A stretch of DNA of 64,000 nucleotides from Streptomyces sp. NRRL F-5727 (GCF_000719555.1 NZ_JOGX01000034.1:1-64000), one strand, 5' to 3'. Numbered from the stretch's first letter, positions 34,762 to 44,613 are shown. Numbers and translations: made by a program. Notes: generated by a model from the sequence alone, not told the origin.

Positions 34762-37700
34762 ATGCGGTTGCTCGGCGCTGCCCTCGCCTGCGCTGTCGCC
34801 GTCGGACTCGTCGCCCCCACGATCCCCGAGCCCGCGCCGCAGAACAGCCCGCGGCCGGGAACAGCGGAGCGGAAGGAGTCCGGCGGTGACCTCGCCTGGA
34901 CCACCGTGGGCGACGCGGACGGCTTCCATGTCCTCGGCGCCCGGGAGTCCGAAGGGCACGCCTGGCGCGCCGTCACCTCGCTCTCGGAGCCGGGCATCGA
35001 GACCGACCAGTGGATCGGCAACGCCTGCCTGACGGCCTCCGGGCGCAGGCTCGTGGTCGTCTATGCCCCTCGGGCCTTCACCAACCGGGCCGAGCTCTTC
35101 CTGCGCGGCGGGTTCTCGGCGGTCGTGGATCTGGAGACCGGTGCCGTGCGGAAGCTGCCGGTGCGGACGACTCTGGCGTACCACAATCCGGGTTGCGGCG
35201 CCGGCGAAGAGGCCGTGCTCACGCAGGCGGGCGACAGCGACCTCGGCCAGACCCGCCTGATGAGCCTGGACACCGCAACGGCCACCCTCGGGGATCCCGT
35301 CACGGTGGCCGGACAGGTCACGTCCGCCGTGCCGACCCCTCACGGGCTGGTGGCCGCCGACGCGTCCCGGGTCGTTCGGGTCGACCCCGACGGATCGCTG
35401 CACACCCTGGCCCGGGCGACGGGCACACCCTTCGAGCTCCACCCCGACGGCGAGGGCGGCGTGTGGTTCATGGACCACACGCACGACCAGGTGCGCGTCC
35501 GTCGCCACCACGACGGCGGCACCCGCTCCTACGCCGTCGGCGCGACCGATCGCCTGGGTCTCTCGCCGGCGGCCGGCGGCCGGGTGTTCCTGACGGGCCT
35601 TCCCGGCGAGAGGGGCATCCTGAGAACGACCGGCGGTCCGGGGGAGCCGACTCGTTCTCTGCCGGCGACCGCGTCCTGGCTCGCCGTGCCGGCCACGGCG
35701 GCCGCCTCCTCGACCGGCGCGCTCGCCGTCGTCGACACGGAGTACGGGACGGGGCGCCGGGGAGCCGACGGGCCGCGCATCACGACGGTGACCGCACGCA
35801 CCGGGCGGAAGGGAGTGGCCGGCGTCTCGGCGGAGCGGCGCCTGCCCGCCCACCCGGAACAGGGACATGCGCCGTCGCCCCTCCCCGGCGCGCACCTCGT
35901 GGCCGGTCCGCGTGCCGTCGAGGACCCCCACGACCCCGTCGACCTCGACCGCACCTGCTCCGTCCCCCGGGGCGACGTCCGAACGCAGGTCTACCAGCCG
36001 ACCCCGCACCAGGTCGAGTGGGCCGCCGACATGCTCGCCCAGGGGCGTCTCGACCTGGAGCGGCCGGCGAACTGGAAGGGCTCGGGCCTGCCCGCGTACG
36101 CACCGCACCGCATGTTCCCGCCCGTCCCCCTCGCGGGCGGCGGGCGGATTCCGGCACAGATCCTGCTCGGCATCACGGCCCAGGAGTCCAACATGTGGCA
36201 GGCGTCCCGCCACACGGTGGAGGGGCTGGCCGGCAATCCCCTCATCGGCAACTACTACGGCATCCCGTCCAAGGTCGCCGGCGACGAGAACCAGTGGAAG
36301 GTGAAGTGGTCGCGCGCCGACTGCGGCTATGGCATCACCCAGGTCACCGACGGCATGCGGATGGCCGGCCGCACCAAACCCGACGAGGTCGCCCTGCCGC
36401 CCGACCAGCAGCGCGCCATCGCCGTGGACTACGCCGCGAACCTCGCCGCGGGGGCACGCATCCTCGCGGAGAAGTGGAACGAGCAGGCCGCGTACGGGAT
36501 GAAGGTCCATGACGGGGACCCCTCCCGGATGGAGAACTGGTTCATGGCGATCTGGGCGTACAACAGCGGCTTCCACCCGAAGAAGGGACCGGGCGAGCCG
36601 TGGGGGCTCGGCTGGATCAACAACCCGGCCAACGCCCACTACCCGGTGAACCGCCGGCCGTTCCTCGACGGGCGGCCCAGTGACGCCTCGCACCCCCAGG
36701 AGTGGCCCTATCCGGAGAAGGTCCTGGGCTGGGCAGCGCATTCCATCGGCAAGGCCACGCCTACCGGAGCCGGGTTCCAGCCCGCCTGGTGGAACACCAA
36801 GGAGCAGCGCGCCGCGGTCAAGCCTCCACGGCTGCTGTTCTGCCTGGTGGAGGCCAACGACTGTGACCAGCGTCGCACGTTCGTGCCCGACGACCCGGAT
36901 GTGATGCCCACGGAACCCGGGGAGGAGCCCGAACCCGCCAGCCACTGCGGCCACGTCAACCCCGCGACCGGGAAGTACGACCTGAAGTGCTGGTGGCACG
37001 AGTCGGTGGAGTGGAAGGACGACTGCGCCAGGGAGTGCGGCAACGAGAAGATCCGCTTCGACGCGGGCCAGCACGCCAACCCGCCCGACGTGTCCGTCCA
37101 CCGACCGAACTGCCAGATCGAGGACCTTCCCCAGGGCGTCCTCGTCGTGGACGACGTCCCCGCCGACGTGCCGGCCGTCACGCCCGCCGCATGCCCGCGG
37201 CGCAGTGACGGCACGTTCGCCTTCGACTTCGCCAAGGACGCCGAAACGGGGGGTTTCCTCTCCAAGGTCGACCTCCACCAGATCGGCGGAGGTTTCGGAG
37301 GTCACTTCTGGTTCACGCACAGCCGATCCGGGGCTCTCGGCGACCGCCTGAAGGTGACCGGGCGCTGGGAACTCGGGCGGGAGCTGAACGGTTGGGCCCG
37401 CGTCATGGTCCACATGCCGAACCACGGAGCCCACACGCAGCAGGCGGCGTACACCGTCCACACGGCGGACGGCCCCAAGCGCCGTACGCTGCTCCAGCGC
37501 ACGGAGGAGAACCGCTGGGTGCCGCTGGGGGCCTTCCGGTTCACGGGGCGACCGCGTGTCGAACTGACCTCGATCACCGGGGGTGCGCCCGACGGCAAGG
37601 AGGACATCGCCTTCGACGCGATCGCCTTCCAGCCGTTGCCGGGCAAGCCCCGGCACCAGGTCGTGACCCTGGGCGATTCCTTCGCGGCCGGCGAAGGCGC

Positions 37701-38640
37701 GTCGCCGATCGACGGATCGAAGTACTACCCCGAATCCGACCGCATGGGGCTGACCGACTACCGCAACGCCTGCCACCGCTCGTACGCCGCCTGGGCGCGC
37801 AAGACGCGTCTGCCCGGCAGCCGGCATACCCTCGGCTACCGCACGGACGTCTGGGATCCGGACGTCGACGCACACCTCCTGGCATGCAGCGGCGCCCGTA
37901 CCCAGATGCTCCTGCCGACGGCCGCCCCCGGGCAGGAACCGGTGCGCAACGCCTTCGGGCTGGCGGCCGAGGGGCAGTACCGCGAGCCTCCGCAGCTCGA
38001 CAAGGGCTTCCTCGACGCGAACACGACCCTGGTGCTGCTGTCCATCGGAGGAAACGACGCGGGGTTCACGGACATCTTCACCACGTGTTTCCTGAGGCCG
38101 CGCTGTCACGAGGATCCGCTGCTGGACGCGGAGACGAGGGAGCGGATCACCCACAAGGTGGCACCCTCCGTGAAGACCGCCCTGCAGCAGATCGCCAGGG
38201 CCGCACCCCACGCCAAGATCGTCGTGATGGGCTACGTGAAGCTGTTCACCGCCGCCTGCAAGGAGACCTCCCAGCCCGGCCAGACAGCCCTCCTCAATCC
38301 GGAGGAGGGCGAGGTCGGGTGGATGGGCGCGATCACCGTCCACCTGCGCGACCGCGTCGCCGCCGTCGTCACGGACCTCCGGGAGGGACCCGACCGGCTG
38401 GACGTCCACTTCACCGATCCGATCGAGCGATTCGGAGCGAGAGGGGTGTGCGGGAACCCGGAGGCGGTCAACGCGGGCATTCCCAAGCCCACCCGTGGCG
38501 AGGGCGAGCAGGGCGGCTTTCCGGGCATCAACCCCCCGATGAGCCAGCAGTCCTTCCACCCCAACGAACTCGGTACGACGTTGCTCTCCGACGCCCTCAC
38601 CGCGGACCTTCCGCTCTTCGGCTACCCGTCTGCCCGGTAG
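34762..38640 (+). CDS. Secreted lytic-transglycosylase-like / SGNH-hydrolase fusion
   Basis: A 1292-aa protein with an N-terminal signal segment (LLGAALACAVAVGLV). Residues 40-400 look like a beta-propeller (repeated short strands, DGEGGVWFMDH). Residues 420-640 contain LLGITAQESNMW, with Glu475 as likely transglycosylase acid, and DCGYGITQVTDGM and AIWAYNSGFHP. A Cys-rich linker leads to a golvesin-type module (GGHFWFTHS) near 850-960, then an SGNH esterase: GDSFAAGEG (Ser973), GGNDAG (Asn1098) and SFHPNELG (His1266). It plausibly acts on peptidoglycan or another wall polymer and removes ester groups. The single long frame is intact. Confidence 0.75.
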   Translation: MRLLGAALACAVAVGLVAPTIPEPAPQNSPRPGTAERKESGGDLAWTTVGDADGFHVLGARESEGHAWRAVTSLSEPGIETDQWIGNACLTASGRRLVVVYAPRAFTNRAELFLRGGFSAVVDLETGAVRKLPVRTTLAYHNPGCGAGEEAVLTQAGDSDLGQTRLMSLDTATATLGDPVTVAGQVTSAVPTPHGLVAADASRVVRVDPDGSLHTLARATGTPFELHPDGEGGVWFMDHTHDQVRVRRHHDGGTRSYAVGATDRLGLSPAAGGRVFLTGLPGERGILRTTGGPGEPTRSLPATASWLAVPATAAASSTGALAVVDTEYGTGRRGADGPRITTVTARTGRKGVAGVSAERRLPAHPEQGHAPSPLPGAHLVAGPRAVEDPHDPVDLDRTCSVPRGDVRTQVYQPTPHQVEWAADMLAQGRLDLERPANWKGSGLPAYAPHRMFPPVPLAGGGRIPAQILLGITAQESNMWQASRHTVEGLAGNPLIGNYYGIPSKVAGDENQWKVKWSRADCGYGITQVTDGMRMAGRTKPDEVALPPDQQRAIAVDYAANLAAGARILAEKWNEQAAYGMKVHDGDPSRMENWFMAIWAYNSGFHPKKGPGEPWGLGWINNPANAHYPVNRRPFLDGRPSDASHPQEWPYPEKVLGWAAHSIGKATPTGAGFQPAWWNTKEQRAAVKPPRLLFCLVEANDCDQRRTFVPDDPDVMPTEPGEEPEPASHCGHVNPATGKYDLKCWWHESVEWKDDCARECGNEKIRFDAGQHANPPDVSVHRPNCQIEDLPQGVLVVDDVPADVPAVTPAACPRRSDGTFAFDFAKDAETGGFLSKVDLHQIGGGFGGHFWFTHSRSGALGDRLKVTGRWELGRELNGWARVMVHMPNHGAHTQQAAYTVHTADGPKRRTLLQRTEENRWVPLGAFRFTGRPRVELTSITGGAPDGKEDIAFDAIAFQPLPGKPRHQVVTLGDSFAAGEGASPIDGSKYYPESDRMGLTDYRNACHRSYAAWARKTRLPGSRHTLGYRTDVWDPDVDAHLLACSGARTQMLLPTAAPGQEPVRNAFGLAAEGQYREPPQLDKGFLDANTTLVLLSIGGNDAGFTDIFTTCFLRPRCHEDPLLDAETRERITHKVAPSVKTALQQIARAAPHAKIVVMGYVKLFTAACKETSQPGQTALLNPEEGEVGWMGAITVHLRDRVAAVVTDLREGPDRLDVHFTDPIERFGARGVCGNPEAVNAGIPKPTRGEGEQGGFPGINPPMSQQSFHPNELGTTLLSDALTADLPLFGYPSAR

Positions 38641-38850
38641 GGCTCTCCTCGGCCCACCTCGCCTCCCGGATGAGGAGTGCGGTGACGCGCGGTCCGACCG
38701 TGTCCCCGCTGTCGTCCTTCCCGGGGGGTGAGGCGGCCCGCTGCGGCGACGAATTTCGAGCGCGGGTGCAACCGATCGGCGGGGGCCGGCGGAATGCCTC
38801 CTCAACCAGAGGATCGAGACCTCCTCGACCGGATGATCGGAATCAACGTC

Positions 38851-39684
38851 ATGAACACTCGTTCTGCTGGTGCCGTTCTCGCCGCCGGCATCGCCGCCGT
38901 CCTGACCGCCACCGCCGCCGCTCCCGCGTTCGCCCAGCCGCAGGCTGCCGGCGAGCAGGCCACGGTGTCGGTGTTCCACGGCGTTCCCGGCCTGACCGTG
39001 GACGTCTACGCGGGTGACAAGGAGTTGCTCCCCGACTTCGCCCCGGGCACGCTCACCGATCCGATGAAGCTGGAGCCGGGTTCGTACGACATCAAGATCT
39101 TCAAGGACGGCGAGGGCCCGGAGGGCACCCCGGCCATCGAGAAGACGGTCGAGGTCCCCGCCGGGGCCGACGCCACGCTGGTCGCCCATCTGACCGCCGA
39201 CGGCAAGCCCGCACTCGACGCCTTCGTCAACGACACGTCCAAGGTTCCCGCCGGCAAGGCCCGGGTGACCGTCCGCCACGTCGCCGCCGCCCCCGCGGTG
39301 GACGTCCGCGCCGACGGCACCGCGGTCTTCAAGAACCTGGAGAACCCGAAGGAGGCGAAGGGCGAGGTGGCGGCCGGGTCGGTCTCCGCCGACGTCGTCC
39401 TGGCCGGTACGGATACGGTGGCGATCGGACCGGCGACCCTGGACCTGGCCGAGGGCGCCAACACCGTCGTCTACGCCTGGGGCAGCGCCACCGACAAGAA
39501 CCTCGCGCTCAAGACCCAGAGCATCACCGGCATGCACTCCGCGCCCAGCGGCGTACCCGCCGGGGAGACCGGGGAGGCCGCGGTCGTGCAGAACGACGGC
39601 GTGCCGGCCGCCCTGTCCCTCGGCGCACTCGTCGCGCTGGGCGCCTCCGGCTACCTGCTGCGCCGCCGCGGCGACGCCGCCTGA
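38851..39684 (+). CDS. Secreted DUF4397-domain protein with C-terminal membrane anchor
   Basis: A 277-aa protein with a signal peptide ending AAPAFA (about residue 26), two DUF4397 repeats (VSVFHGVPGLTVDVYAGDKEL and VTVRHVAAAPAVDVRADG) and a C-terminal helix followed by RRR (LGALVALGASGYLLRRRGDAA). No LPXTG-type motif precedes the helix. ATG 38851 has GGAA eight bases upstream. DUF4397 genes are frequently paired with class F sortases in Streptomyces, as here. It is probably displayed at the cell surface; the function is unknown. Confidence 0.82.
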   Translation: MNTRSAGAVLAAGIAAVLTATAAAPAFAQPQAAGEQATVSVFHGVPGLTVDVYAGDKELLPDFAPGTLTDPMKLEPGSYDIKIFKDGEGPEGTPAIEKTVEVPAGADATLVAHLTADGKPALDAFVNDTSKVPAGKARVTVRHVAAAPAVDVRADGTAVFKNLENPKEAKGEVAAGSVSADVVLAGTDTVAIGPATLDLAEGANTVVYAWGSATDKNLALKTQSITGMHSAPSGVPAGETGEAAVVQNDGVPAALSLGALVALGASGYLLRRRGDAA

Positions 39685-39711
39685 GCCGCTAGCACCGTCC
39701 CCGCCCCCCAT

Positions 39712-39760
39712 CGGTCGTCCGGTGCCGACAGCCTCCGTGGCCGACCGCACCGGACGACCG
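39712..39760. terminator. Long-loop inverted repeat between DUF4397 and sortase genes
   Basis: Perfect 14-bp arms (CGGTCGTCCGGTGC and complement) separated by 21 nt, ending 20 nt before the sortase ATG. It may attenuate or terminate read-through, setting a lower sortase level. Confidence 0.55.
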
Positions 39761-39780
39761 CCTCACCGGAAAGGCCGGAC

Positions 39781-40482
39781 ATGGGCACGGCCCGCGCGCA
39801 GCGCCGCACCCTCCTCGGTGTCGTCATGGCTCTGCTCGGCATCGTCCTCACCGCGGCGGCGCTCCTCCTGGCCGGCGCCCGGGCCGACCGTTCCGCCGGT
39901 ACCGGGGACTTCGGGGCCACGCCGGCCGTCACCGCTGCGCCGGAGACGGAGCGGTCCGCGAGCCCCACCCCTTCCCGTACCGCCGCGGTCCCCGTCGCTC
40001 CGGCCGCCCCGGCCCCGGCCGCGTCCGTCGTCCCGGCGCCGCGCGAGCTCGTGATCCCCCGGCTGGGCCTCCGGGCCCCGATCGACCCGGTGGGCGTCGC
40101 CGGCGACGGGCAGATGGAGGTCCCGAAGGATCCGGACCGGGTCGGCTGGTACCGCTACTCGCCCGCTCCGGGCGCCGATCGGGGCTCCTCGGTCGTCGTG
40201 GGGCACGTCGACGCGAAGGGCCTGGGCCTCGGTGTGCTGTTCGGCCTGACCGAGGTCCGGCAGGGCGACCGGGTGCGGGTGGCGCGCGACGACGGCACCA
40301 CCCTCACGTACGAGGTCACCGCCCGCCGCACCCTCGGCAAGGCGGCCCTGGTCAGCAGCGCGGTCTTCGACCGGGACGGGCCCGCGGTACTGAACCTCGT
40401 CACGTGCGCCGGTCCCTACCTGCCCGACGAGGGCGGTTACCAGAACAACCTGGTCGTCACAGCCGTGGAGGTGCCCCGGTGA
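39781..40482 (+). CDS. Class F sortase, catalytic Arg position not conserved
   Basis: A 233-aa sortase with an N-terminal membrane helix (LLGVVMALLGIVLTAAALLLAG), a Pro/Ala-rich linker and the sortase barrel: VVVGHVD (His142) and LNLVTCAG (Cys209). The usual strand after Cys reads YRDN in class E/F enzymes, giving the catalytic Arg, but here it is GYQNN (Gln221). Arg might be supplied elsewhere or the enzyme may be altered. It follows the DUF4397 gene, a conserved pairing, though that protein lacks an evident sorting motif. Confidence 0.85.
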   Translation: MGTARAQRRTLLGVVMALLGIVLTAAALLLAGARADRSAGTGDFGATPAVTAAPETERSASPTPSRTAAVPVAPAAPAPAASVVPAPRELVIPRLGLRAPIDPVGVAGDGQMEVPKDPDRVGWYRYSPAPGADRGSSVVVGHVDAKGLGLGVLFGLTEVRQGDRVRVARDDGTTLTYEVTARRTLGKAALVSSAVFDRDGPAVLNLVTCAGPYLPDEGGYQNNLVVTAVEVPR

Positions 40483-40558
40483 CCGCCGGGGGGGACGGCG
40501 CCCCGGCCCCGACCGGAGGCGTACCGCTGTGGGGGCGCACTCGTCCTCACGGTCGTCG

Positions 40559-40892
40559 CATCCCGAACTCGTCGTCCCGCTGGCCGCGGTGAAGGAGGCG
40601 GCCGCGCCGGCCCACCTGGAACTGGGGACCCTTCCCGAGGAACGGGCCCGTTCCATCGTGGCGGCATGCCGGGAGATCCGTGCGGGCCGCCTCCACGACC
40701 AGTTCGTCGTGGACGTCTTCCAGGGCGGCGCGGGCACCTCGGCGAACACGAACGCCAACGAGGTCGTCGCCTATCGGGCGCTGGAAATCCTGGGGCACCC
40801 GCGCGGCGGCTACGAGTACCTGCCCCCCCCAGGGCGACGTGAACCGCTCCCAGAGCACCAACGACGTGTATCCCACGGCGGCCAAGCTTCTC
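40559..40892 (+). pseudogene. Aspartate ammonia-lyase remnant
   Basis: An internal fragment of about 111 codons. HPELVVPLAAVKEAAAPAHLELG and RLHDQFVVDVFQGGAGTSANTNANEV are followed, after a run of eight C at about 40823-40830, by QGDVNRSQSTNDVYPTAAKL in another frame. The first 40 or so residues and the last 350 of the enzyme (including the SS loop) are missing. It lies 77 nt after the sortase, a scar of a lost aspartase gene next to the aspartate-polymer-type genes that follow. Confidence 0.8.
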
Positions 40893-40962
40893 CGTCGTGT
40901 GCGGCGCGGGACGCCCGCGGGGTCCGGGCGCGGGTGCGAGGGCCCCGCGGGCGTCGACCGCC

Positions 40963-42393
40963 TCAGCTTCTGGTGAGGGTGCAGGAGTAGGCGGCCGTGC
41001 CGGAGCCGCTGTATGCCTCCACGTCGAGGTAGTAGGTGCCCGTTCCGCTCGCGGTCCTGGTGAACGACAGTGACTCGTCGGTGCCCGCCCCGTCGTTCAC
41101 GGACCGGGTCAGGGTGCCGCCGTTCGCGTCGAGCCAGTACACGTCGGCGTCGTAGGCGGTGGGAACGGCGCAGTTCACCGAGACGGTCTGGCCGGCCGCC
41201 GCCGAGACCTTGAAGTAGTCGCGGTCGCTGGTCGACTTCATGCTGCCCGTGAGGGTGCCGGGCGAGGCGAGCGCGGTGGCGTCGTCGGCCGTGTCGCGCG
41301 TGTCGTTGGGCTCGCTCTCCGCGACCGTGGACCCGCCGCCCTGGGTGCCGCAGTCGGTCACGGGCGTCCCGTTGTAGAGGTTGGCGTCGGTCACGCCGTT
41401 CGTGACGCTGCGCAGGTAGTAGCCGCAGGTGGGGCGGTTCCTGAAGTCGAAGGTGGAGCCCGGCGTCAGGCGCCAGATCTTGAAGCCGCTGTAGGTGAGC
41501 GGCTTCCTCTCCACGGCCTGCTCTGGCTGGTGGTCGGCGAGGACGACGTAGGCGTCCTTGCCGTACTGCGTCGCCATGCCGTTGCGGTCGAGGAACAGGG
41601 ACCCGCCGCCCTCCTCCACCCCGACGCCCCAGGCGGAGCCTCCGGGCGCGAGGCCGTCCTTCACGGCGCGCGCCAGGAAGGACATGGTGCGGCCCATGCG
41701 GTCGCGGGTCACGAAGTGGGAGTCGTTGATGACGGCCCCGTAGTTCGCCCATGTGAACATGCCGGTGGTGAAGCTGACGTATCGGTCGTAGGGGTTGGCG
41801 AGGGCTTCCGCGCTGGTGACGCTGCCGTTGCAGGCGTCGTAGACGATCGGGCTGTTGATGTGGTGGCCCGCGCTGCCGCCGCCGGAGCCTCCGCCCTTGG
41901 CGACGACCGCCTCGACGGAGGTCTCCAGGGCGGTTCCCTTCCACGCGGCGTAGCGGCACTGGTCGCCACCGGCGAAGTAGACGAACTCGGCGTTGCGGAC
42001 GTCGGTGTTCATCTGGCTGTTGTCGCCGTCGCCCGCCGTCGTGAGCGTCCACGTCGTACAGGAGTTGACGCCGGGCAGCCCCGTGATCGTGTCGCACTCC
42101 GGAGTCCTGCTGCCCGACGTCGGCGCGGACCCGGCCAGGACGACCACGTCGAGGCTCCCGGTGCCGCCGCGGATCTCGTCGACGGCCCGGCTCATCGAGG
42201 CCGTCACGATGCCGCCGGCTCCGTTCATCGTGAACGCCGGACCGTTCCACATGCTGCGGCTGACGTCGGACGCGCTGCCGAGCCGGATGCGGTCGGCCGC
42301 CGCCTGCGCCGGCTGATGCGCCACCAGTACGGAGGCCATCGCGGTGAGGACGACGGCGGCTGCCGCGGGCGGCGTGAGGGAGCGGTGTGTCAT
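40963..42393 (-). CDS. Secreted cyanophycinase-like (peptidase S51) protein with PPC domain
   Basis: A 476-aa exported protein: signal peptide ending near AAQAA (about 32), a class-I-glutamine-amidotransferase-like S51 domain with FVYFAGGDQ and the nucleophile region GGGSAGHH (Ser174), then a C-terminal pre-peptidase PPC domain (SEPNDTRDTADDATAL to SCTLTRS, about 390-476). Cyanophycinases hydrolyse cyanophycin to beta-Asp-Arg dipeptides. ATG 42393 has AGGAG five bases upstream. It is divergent from the amino-acid ABC importer, and a second S51 gene lies at 46715. Confidence 0.8.
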   Translation of the reverse strand: MTHRSLTPPAAAAVVLTAMASVLVAHQPAQAAADRIRLGSASDVSRSMWNGPAFTMNGAGGIVTASMSRAVDEIRGGTGSLDVVVLAGSAPTSGSRTPECDTITGLPGVNSCTTWTLTTAGDGDNSQMNTDVRNAEFVYFAGGDQCRYAAWKGTALETSVEAVVAKGGGSGGGSAGHHINSPIVYDACNGSVTSAEALANPYDRYVSFTTGMFTWANYGAVINDSHFVTRDRMGRTMSFLARAVKDGLAPGGSAWGVGVEEGGGSLFLDRNGMATQYGKDAYVVLADHQPEQAVERKPLTYSGFKIWRLTPGSTFDFRNRPTCGYYLRSVTNGVTDANLYNGTPVTDCGTQGGGSTVAESEPNDTRDTADDATALASPGTLTGSMKSTSDRDYFKVSAAAGQTVSVNCAVPTAYDADVYWLDANGGTLTRSVNDGAGTDESLSFTRTASGTGTYYLDVEAYSGSGTAAYSCTLTRS

Positions 42394-42588
42394 ATGCACT
42401 CCTGCGAGGGGGGCGAACTCGATGCCGCGGCCCTCGGGCGAGGGCTGCGGGGTTGGTAGCGGAACATACAAGTAATGTCCTTGGTGGAGAAGATGTAAGA
42501 CCGGAACCGCACCCATCTCGCCATGATCGAGCCCCGAATACGGGCCGAAAGCGCTCAAATCGTGCCAGCGGTGAGGCTGAAGCTCGCG

Positions 42589-42602
42589 TTACGTGAACGT
42601 AA
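42589..42602. promoter_or_regulatory. Perfect palindrome in the divergent promoter region
   Basis: TTACGTGAACGTAA (6-2-6), 102 nt before the importer's first ATG and 196 nt before the divergent S51 gene. A looser inverted pair GATGTAAG (42492-42499) and CTTACATC (42608-42615) surrounds it. Candidate operator for the MurR/RpiR regulator at 48086. Confidence 0.4.
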
Positions 42603-42703
42603 TGAGGCTTACATCTAGCCATCGCATGGGTTCATCTGTAATTTCGCAGCAGTGCCTGGCGGTCAGAATCCGCCGGCAGACAGCCACCGAGAGGTTCCAG
42701 GCG

Positions 42704-43645
42704 ATGAACGCTCCTATCGCACGCCCCGCGGCCGCCGCCGCCGTCGCGGCGGCCATGCTCCTGTCCCTGTCCGCCTGCGGCGGCGACGAGCCCGCCGCCC
42801 CGTCGGAGAAGGTCGTCATCGGCGGTAAGCAGATCGTGAAGGACCAGAAGCTGCACGACCTGCTCCCCGAGAAGATCAAGAAGGCGGGCAAGGTGCGCGT
42901 CGCGACGGACGTGCCCTACCCGCCCTTCGAGATGTACGTGAAGGAGGGGGAGACCGCGCTGACCGGTCTGGACTACGACCTCGGCCAGGCACTCGGCGCC
43001 AAGCTCGGCGTGACCTTCGCCTTCTCCCCGCAGAAGTTCGACGGCATCGTCCCCGCCCTCCAGGCCGGCAAGTTCGACGTGGCGATGTCCGCCATCACGG
43101 ACAACAAGGAGCGCCAGAAGGTCGTCGACTTCGTGGACTACTCCCAGTCCGGCTCCGGCATCCTCGTCGCCGACGGCAACCCGGCGAAGGTCGCCACCCT
43201 CGACGACCTGTGCGGGAAGAGCATCGCCGTCCAGGCCGCGACCAACCAGCTCGACCTGCTGAAGTCCCACCAGGACGCCTGCGCGAAGGCGGGCACGGGG
43301 AAGATGGACGTCCAGACCTTCCCCAAGGACTCCGACGCCCAGCTCGCGCTGCGCTCCGGCAAGGTCGTCGCCCAGGTGCTGACCAAGCCGGCCGCCGGCT
43401 GGGTCGCCAAGACGGCCGACGGCGGCAAGGCGTTCGACCTCGTCGAGGACCCCGCCGCCCCGGGGGGCTACAACGCCTCGCCCAACGGCATCGCCGTCAG
43501 CAAGCAGCTCCCCGAGCTGACGGACGCCGTCCAGAAGGCGCTGCAGGCCCTCATCGACGACGGCACCCTGACCACGATCTGCGACAAGTACGGCGTCGCG
43601 TCGATCGCGGTGAAGGAAGCCACCAGGAACGCGGCGGTGGACTGA
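42704..43645 (+). CDS. Polar amino-acid ABC transporter, substrate-binding lipoprotein
   Basis: A 313-aa SBP_bac_3 lipoprotein with lipobox LSAC (Cys25). Typical motifs: GKVRVATDVPYPPFEMY, LDYDLGQALGAKLG, FDVAMSAITDNKERQ and VDYSQSGSGILV. These bind cationic, acidic or opine-type amino acids. ATG 42704 has GAGAGG about nine bases upstream. It starts a four-gene operon with 2-nt gaps or overlaps. Two-step import of the products of the secreted S51 enzymes is the likely role. Confidence 0.88.
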   Translation: MNAPIARPAAAAAVAAAMLLSLSACGGDEPAAPSEKVVIGGKQIVKDQKLHDLLPEKIKKAGKVRVATDVPYPPFEMYVKEGETALTGLDYDLGQALGAKLGVTFAFSPQKFDGIVPALQAGKFDVAMSAITDNKERQKVVDFVDYSQSGSGILVADGNPAKVATLDDLCGKSIAVQAATNQLDLLKSHQDACAKAGTGKMDVQTFPKDSDAQLALRSGKVVAQVLTKPAAGWVAKTADGGKAFDLVEDPAAPGGYNASPNGIAVSKQLPELTDAVQKALQALIDDGTLTTICDKYGVASIAVKEATRNAAVD

Positions 43646-43647
43646 AG

Positions 43648-44613
43648 ATGACCGGCACCACCAAGGTCCCGCTGGGCCCCACCGCCACGGACCGGCCCCC
43701 CGCCGGGGAACTCGAGATCGTCCCCGTCCGCAACTACGCGCGCTGGATCGCGGCCGTCGCCTCGGTCCTCGCCCTCGTCGGACTGGTCGGCTCCCTCGCC
43801 AGGAACGACAACCTCCGCTGGGACGTGGTCGGTGACTACCTCTTCGCCGACCTCATCTTCGACGGTCTCGCGACGACGCTCTGGCTCACCGCCGCGGCCA
43901 TGCTGCTCGGCCTGGCCCTCGGCACGCTGATCGCCGTCATGCGGCTCTCGTCCAGCCCCGTGCTGTACGGCCTGGCCAGCGCCTTCGTCTGGGTCTTCCG
44001 CGGCACCCCGCTGCTCGTCCAGATCATCTTCTGGGGCTACGCCGCCGCGCTCTACACCTACGTCAAGATCGGGATCCCCTTCACCGGCGTCACGTTCTTC
44101 CAGACCGAGACCAACGCCCTGCTGACACCGGCGATCGCCGCCCTCCTGGCCCTCGGCCTGAACGAGGCGGCCTACGCCTCGGAGATCGTCCGCGCCGGCA
44201 TCCAGTCCGTCGACCCCGGCCAGGCGGAGGCCGCGCACTCGCTGGGCATGCGGCCCGCGCTCACCATGCGCCGGATCGTGCTGCCCCAGGCCATGCGCGT
44301 CATCATCCCGCCGATGGGCAACGAGACCATCAACATGCTCAAGATGACCGCGCTCGTCTCGGTCATCTCCGCCCACGACCTGATGTCGAACATCCAGGAC
44401 GTGTACGCGCAGAACTACCAGGTCATCCCCATGCTGGTCGTGGCCAGCATCTGGTACCTGGCCCTGGTCACCCTCCTCAGCGTGCCCCAGGCGTGGCTGG
44501 AGCGGCGCTACGGCCGCGGGACCACCCGCGCCGGACACGTCTCGCCCTTCCGGCGCCTGCTCGGCGGAACGGCGCAGCGGCTCGGCAAGAACAGCAAGGA
44601 GCAGAACCGATGA
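43648..44613 (+). CDS. Polar amino-acid ABC transporter, permease
   Basis: A 321-aa His/Glu/Gln/Arg/opine-type permease. The cytoplasmic N-terminus is followed by helices; signature segments are [14 protein letters not shown] and the EAA loop [33 protein letters not shown]. The ATG lies 2 nt after the binding-protein stop and the stop overlaps the ATPase start (ATGA). It has a longer periplasmic segment ([14 protein letters not shown]) than the minimal family member. Confidence 0.9.
   Translation: MTGTTKVPLGPTATDRPPAGELEIVPVRNYARWIAAVASVLALVGLVGSLARNDNLRWDVVGDYLFADLIFDGLATTLWLTAAAMLLGLALGTLIAVMRLSSSPVLYGLASAFVWVFRGTPLLVQIIFWGYAAALYTYVKIGIPFTGVTFFQTETNALLTPAIAALLALGLNEAAYASEIVRAGIQSVDPGQAEAAHSLGMRPALTMRRIVLPQAMRVIIPPMGNETINMLKMTALVSVISAHDLMSNIQDVYAQNYQVIPMLVVASIWYLALVTLLSVPQAWLERRYGRGTTRAGHVSPFRRLLGGTAQRLGKNSKEQNR

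Noticed and set aside
34735..39750. A 1671-aa open frame on the minus strand
   Set aside because: It is antisense to the transglycosylase/SGNH and DUF4397 genes, which have recognisable domains, signal peptides and ribosome sites.
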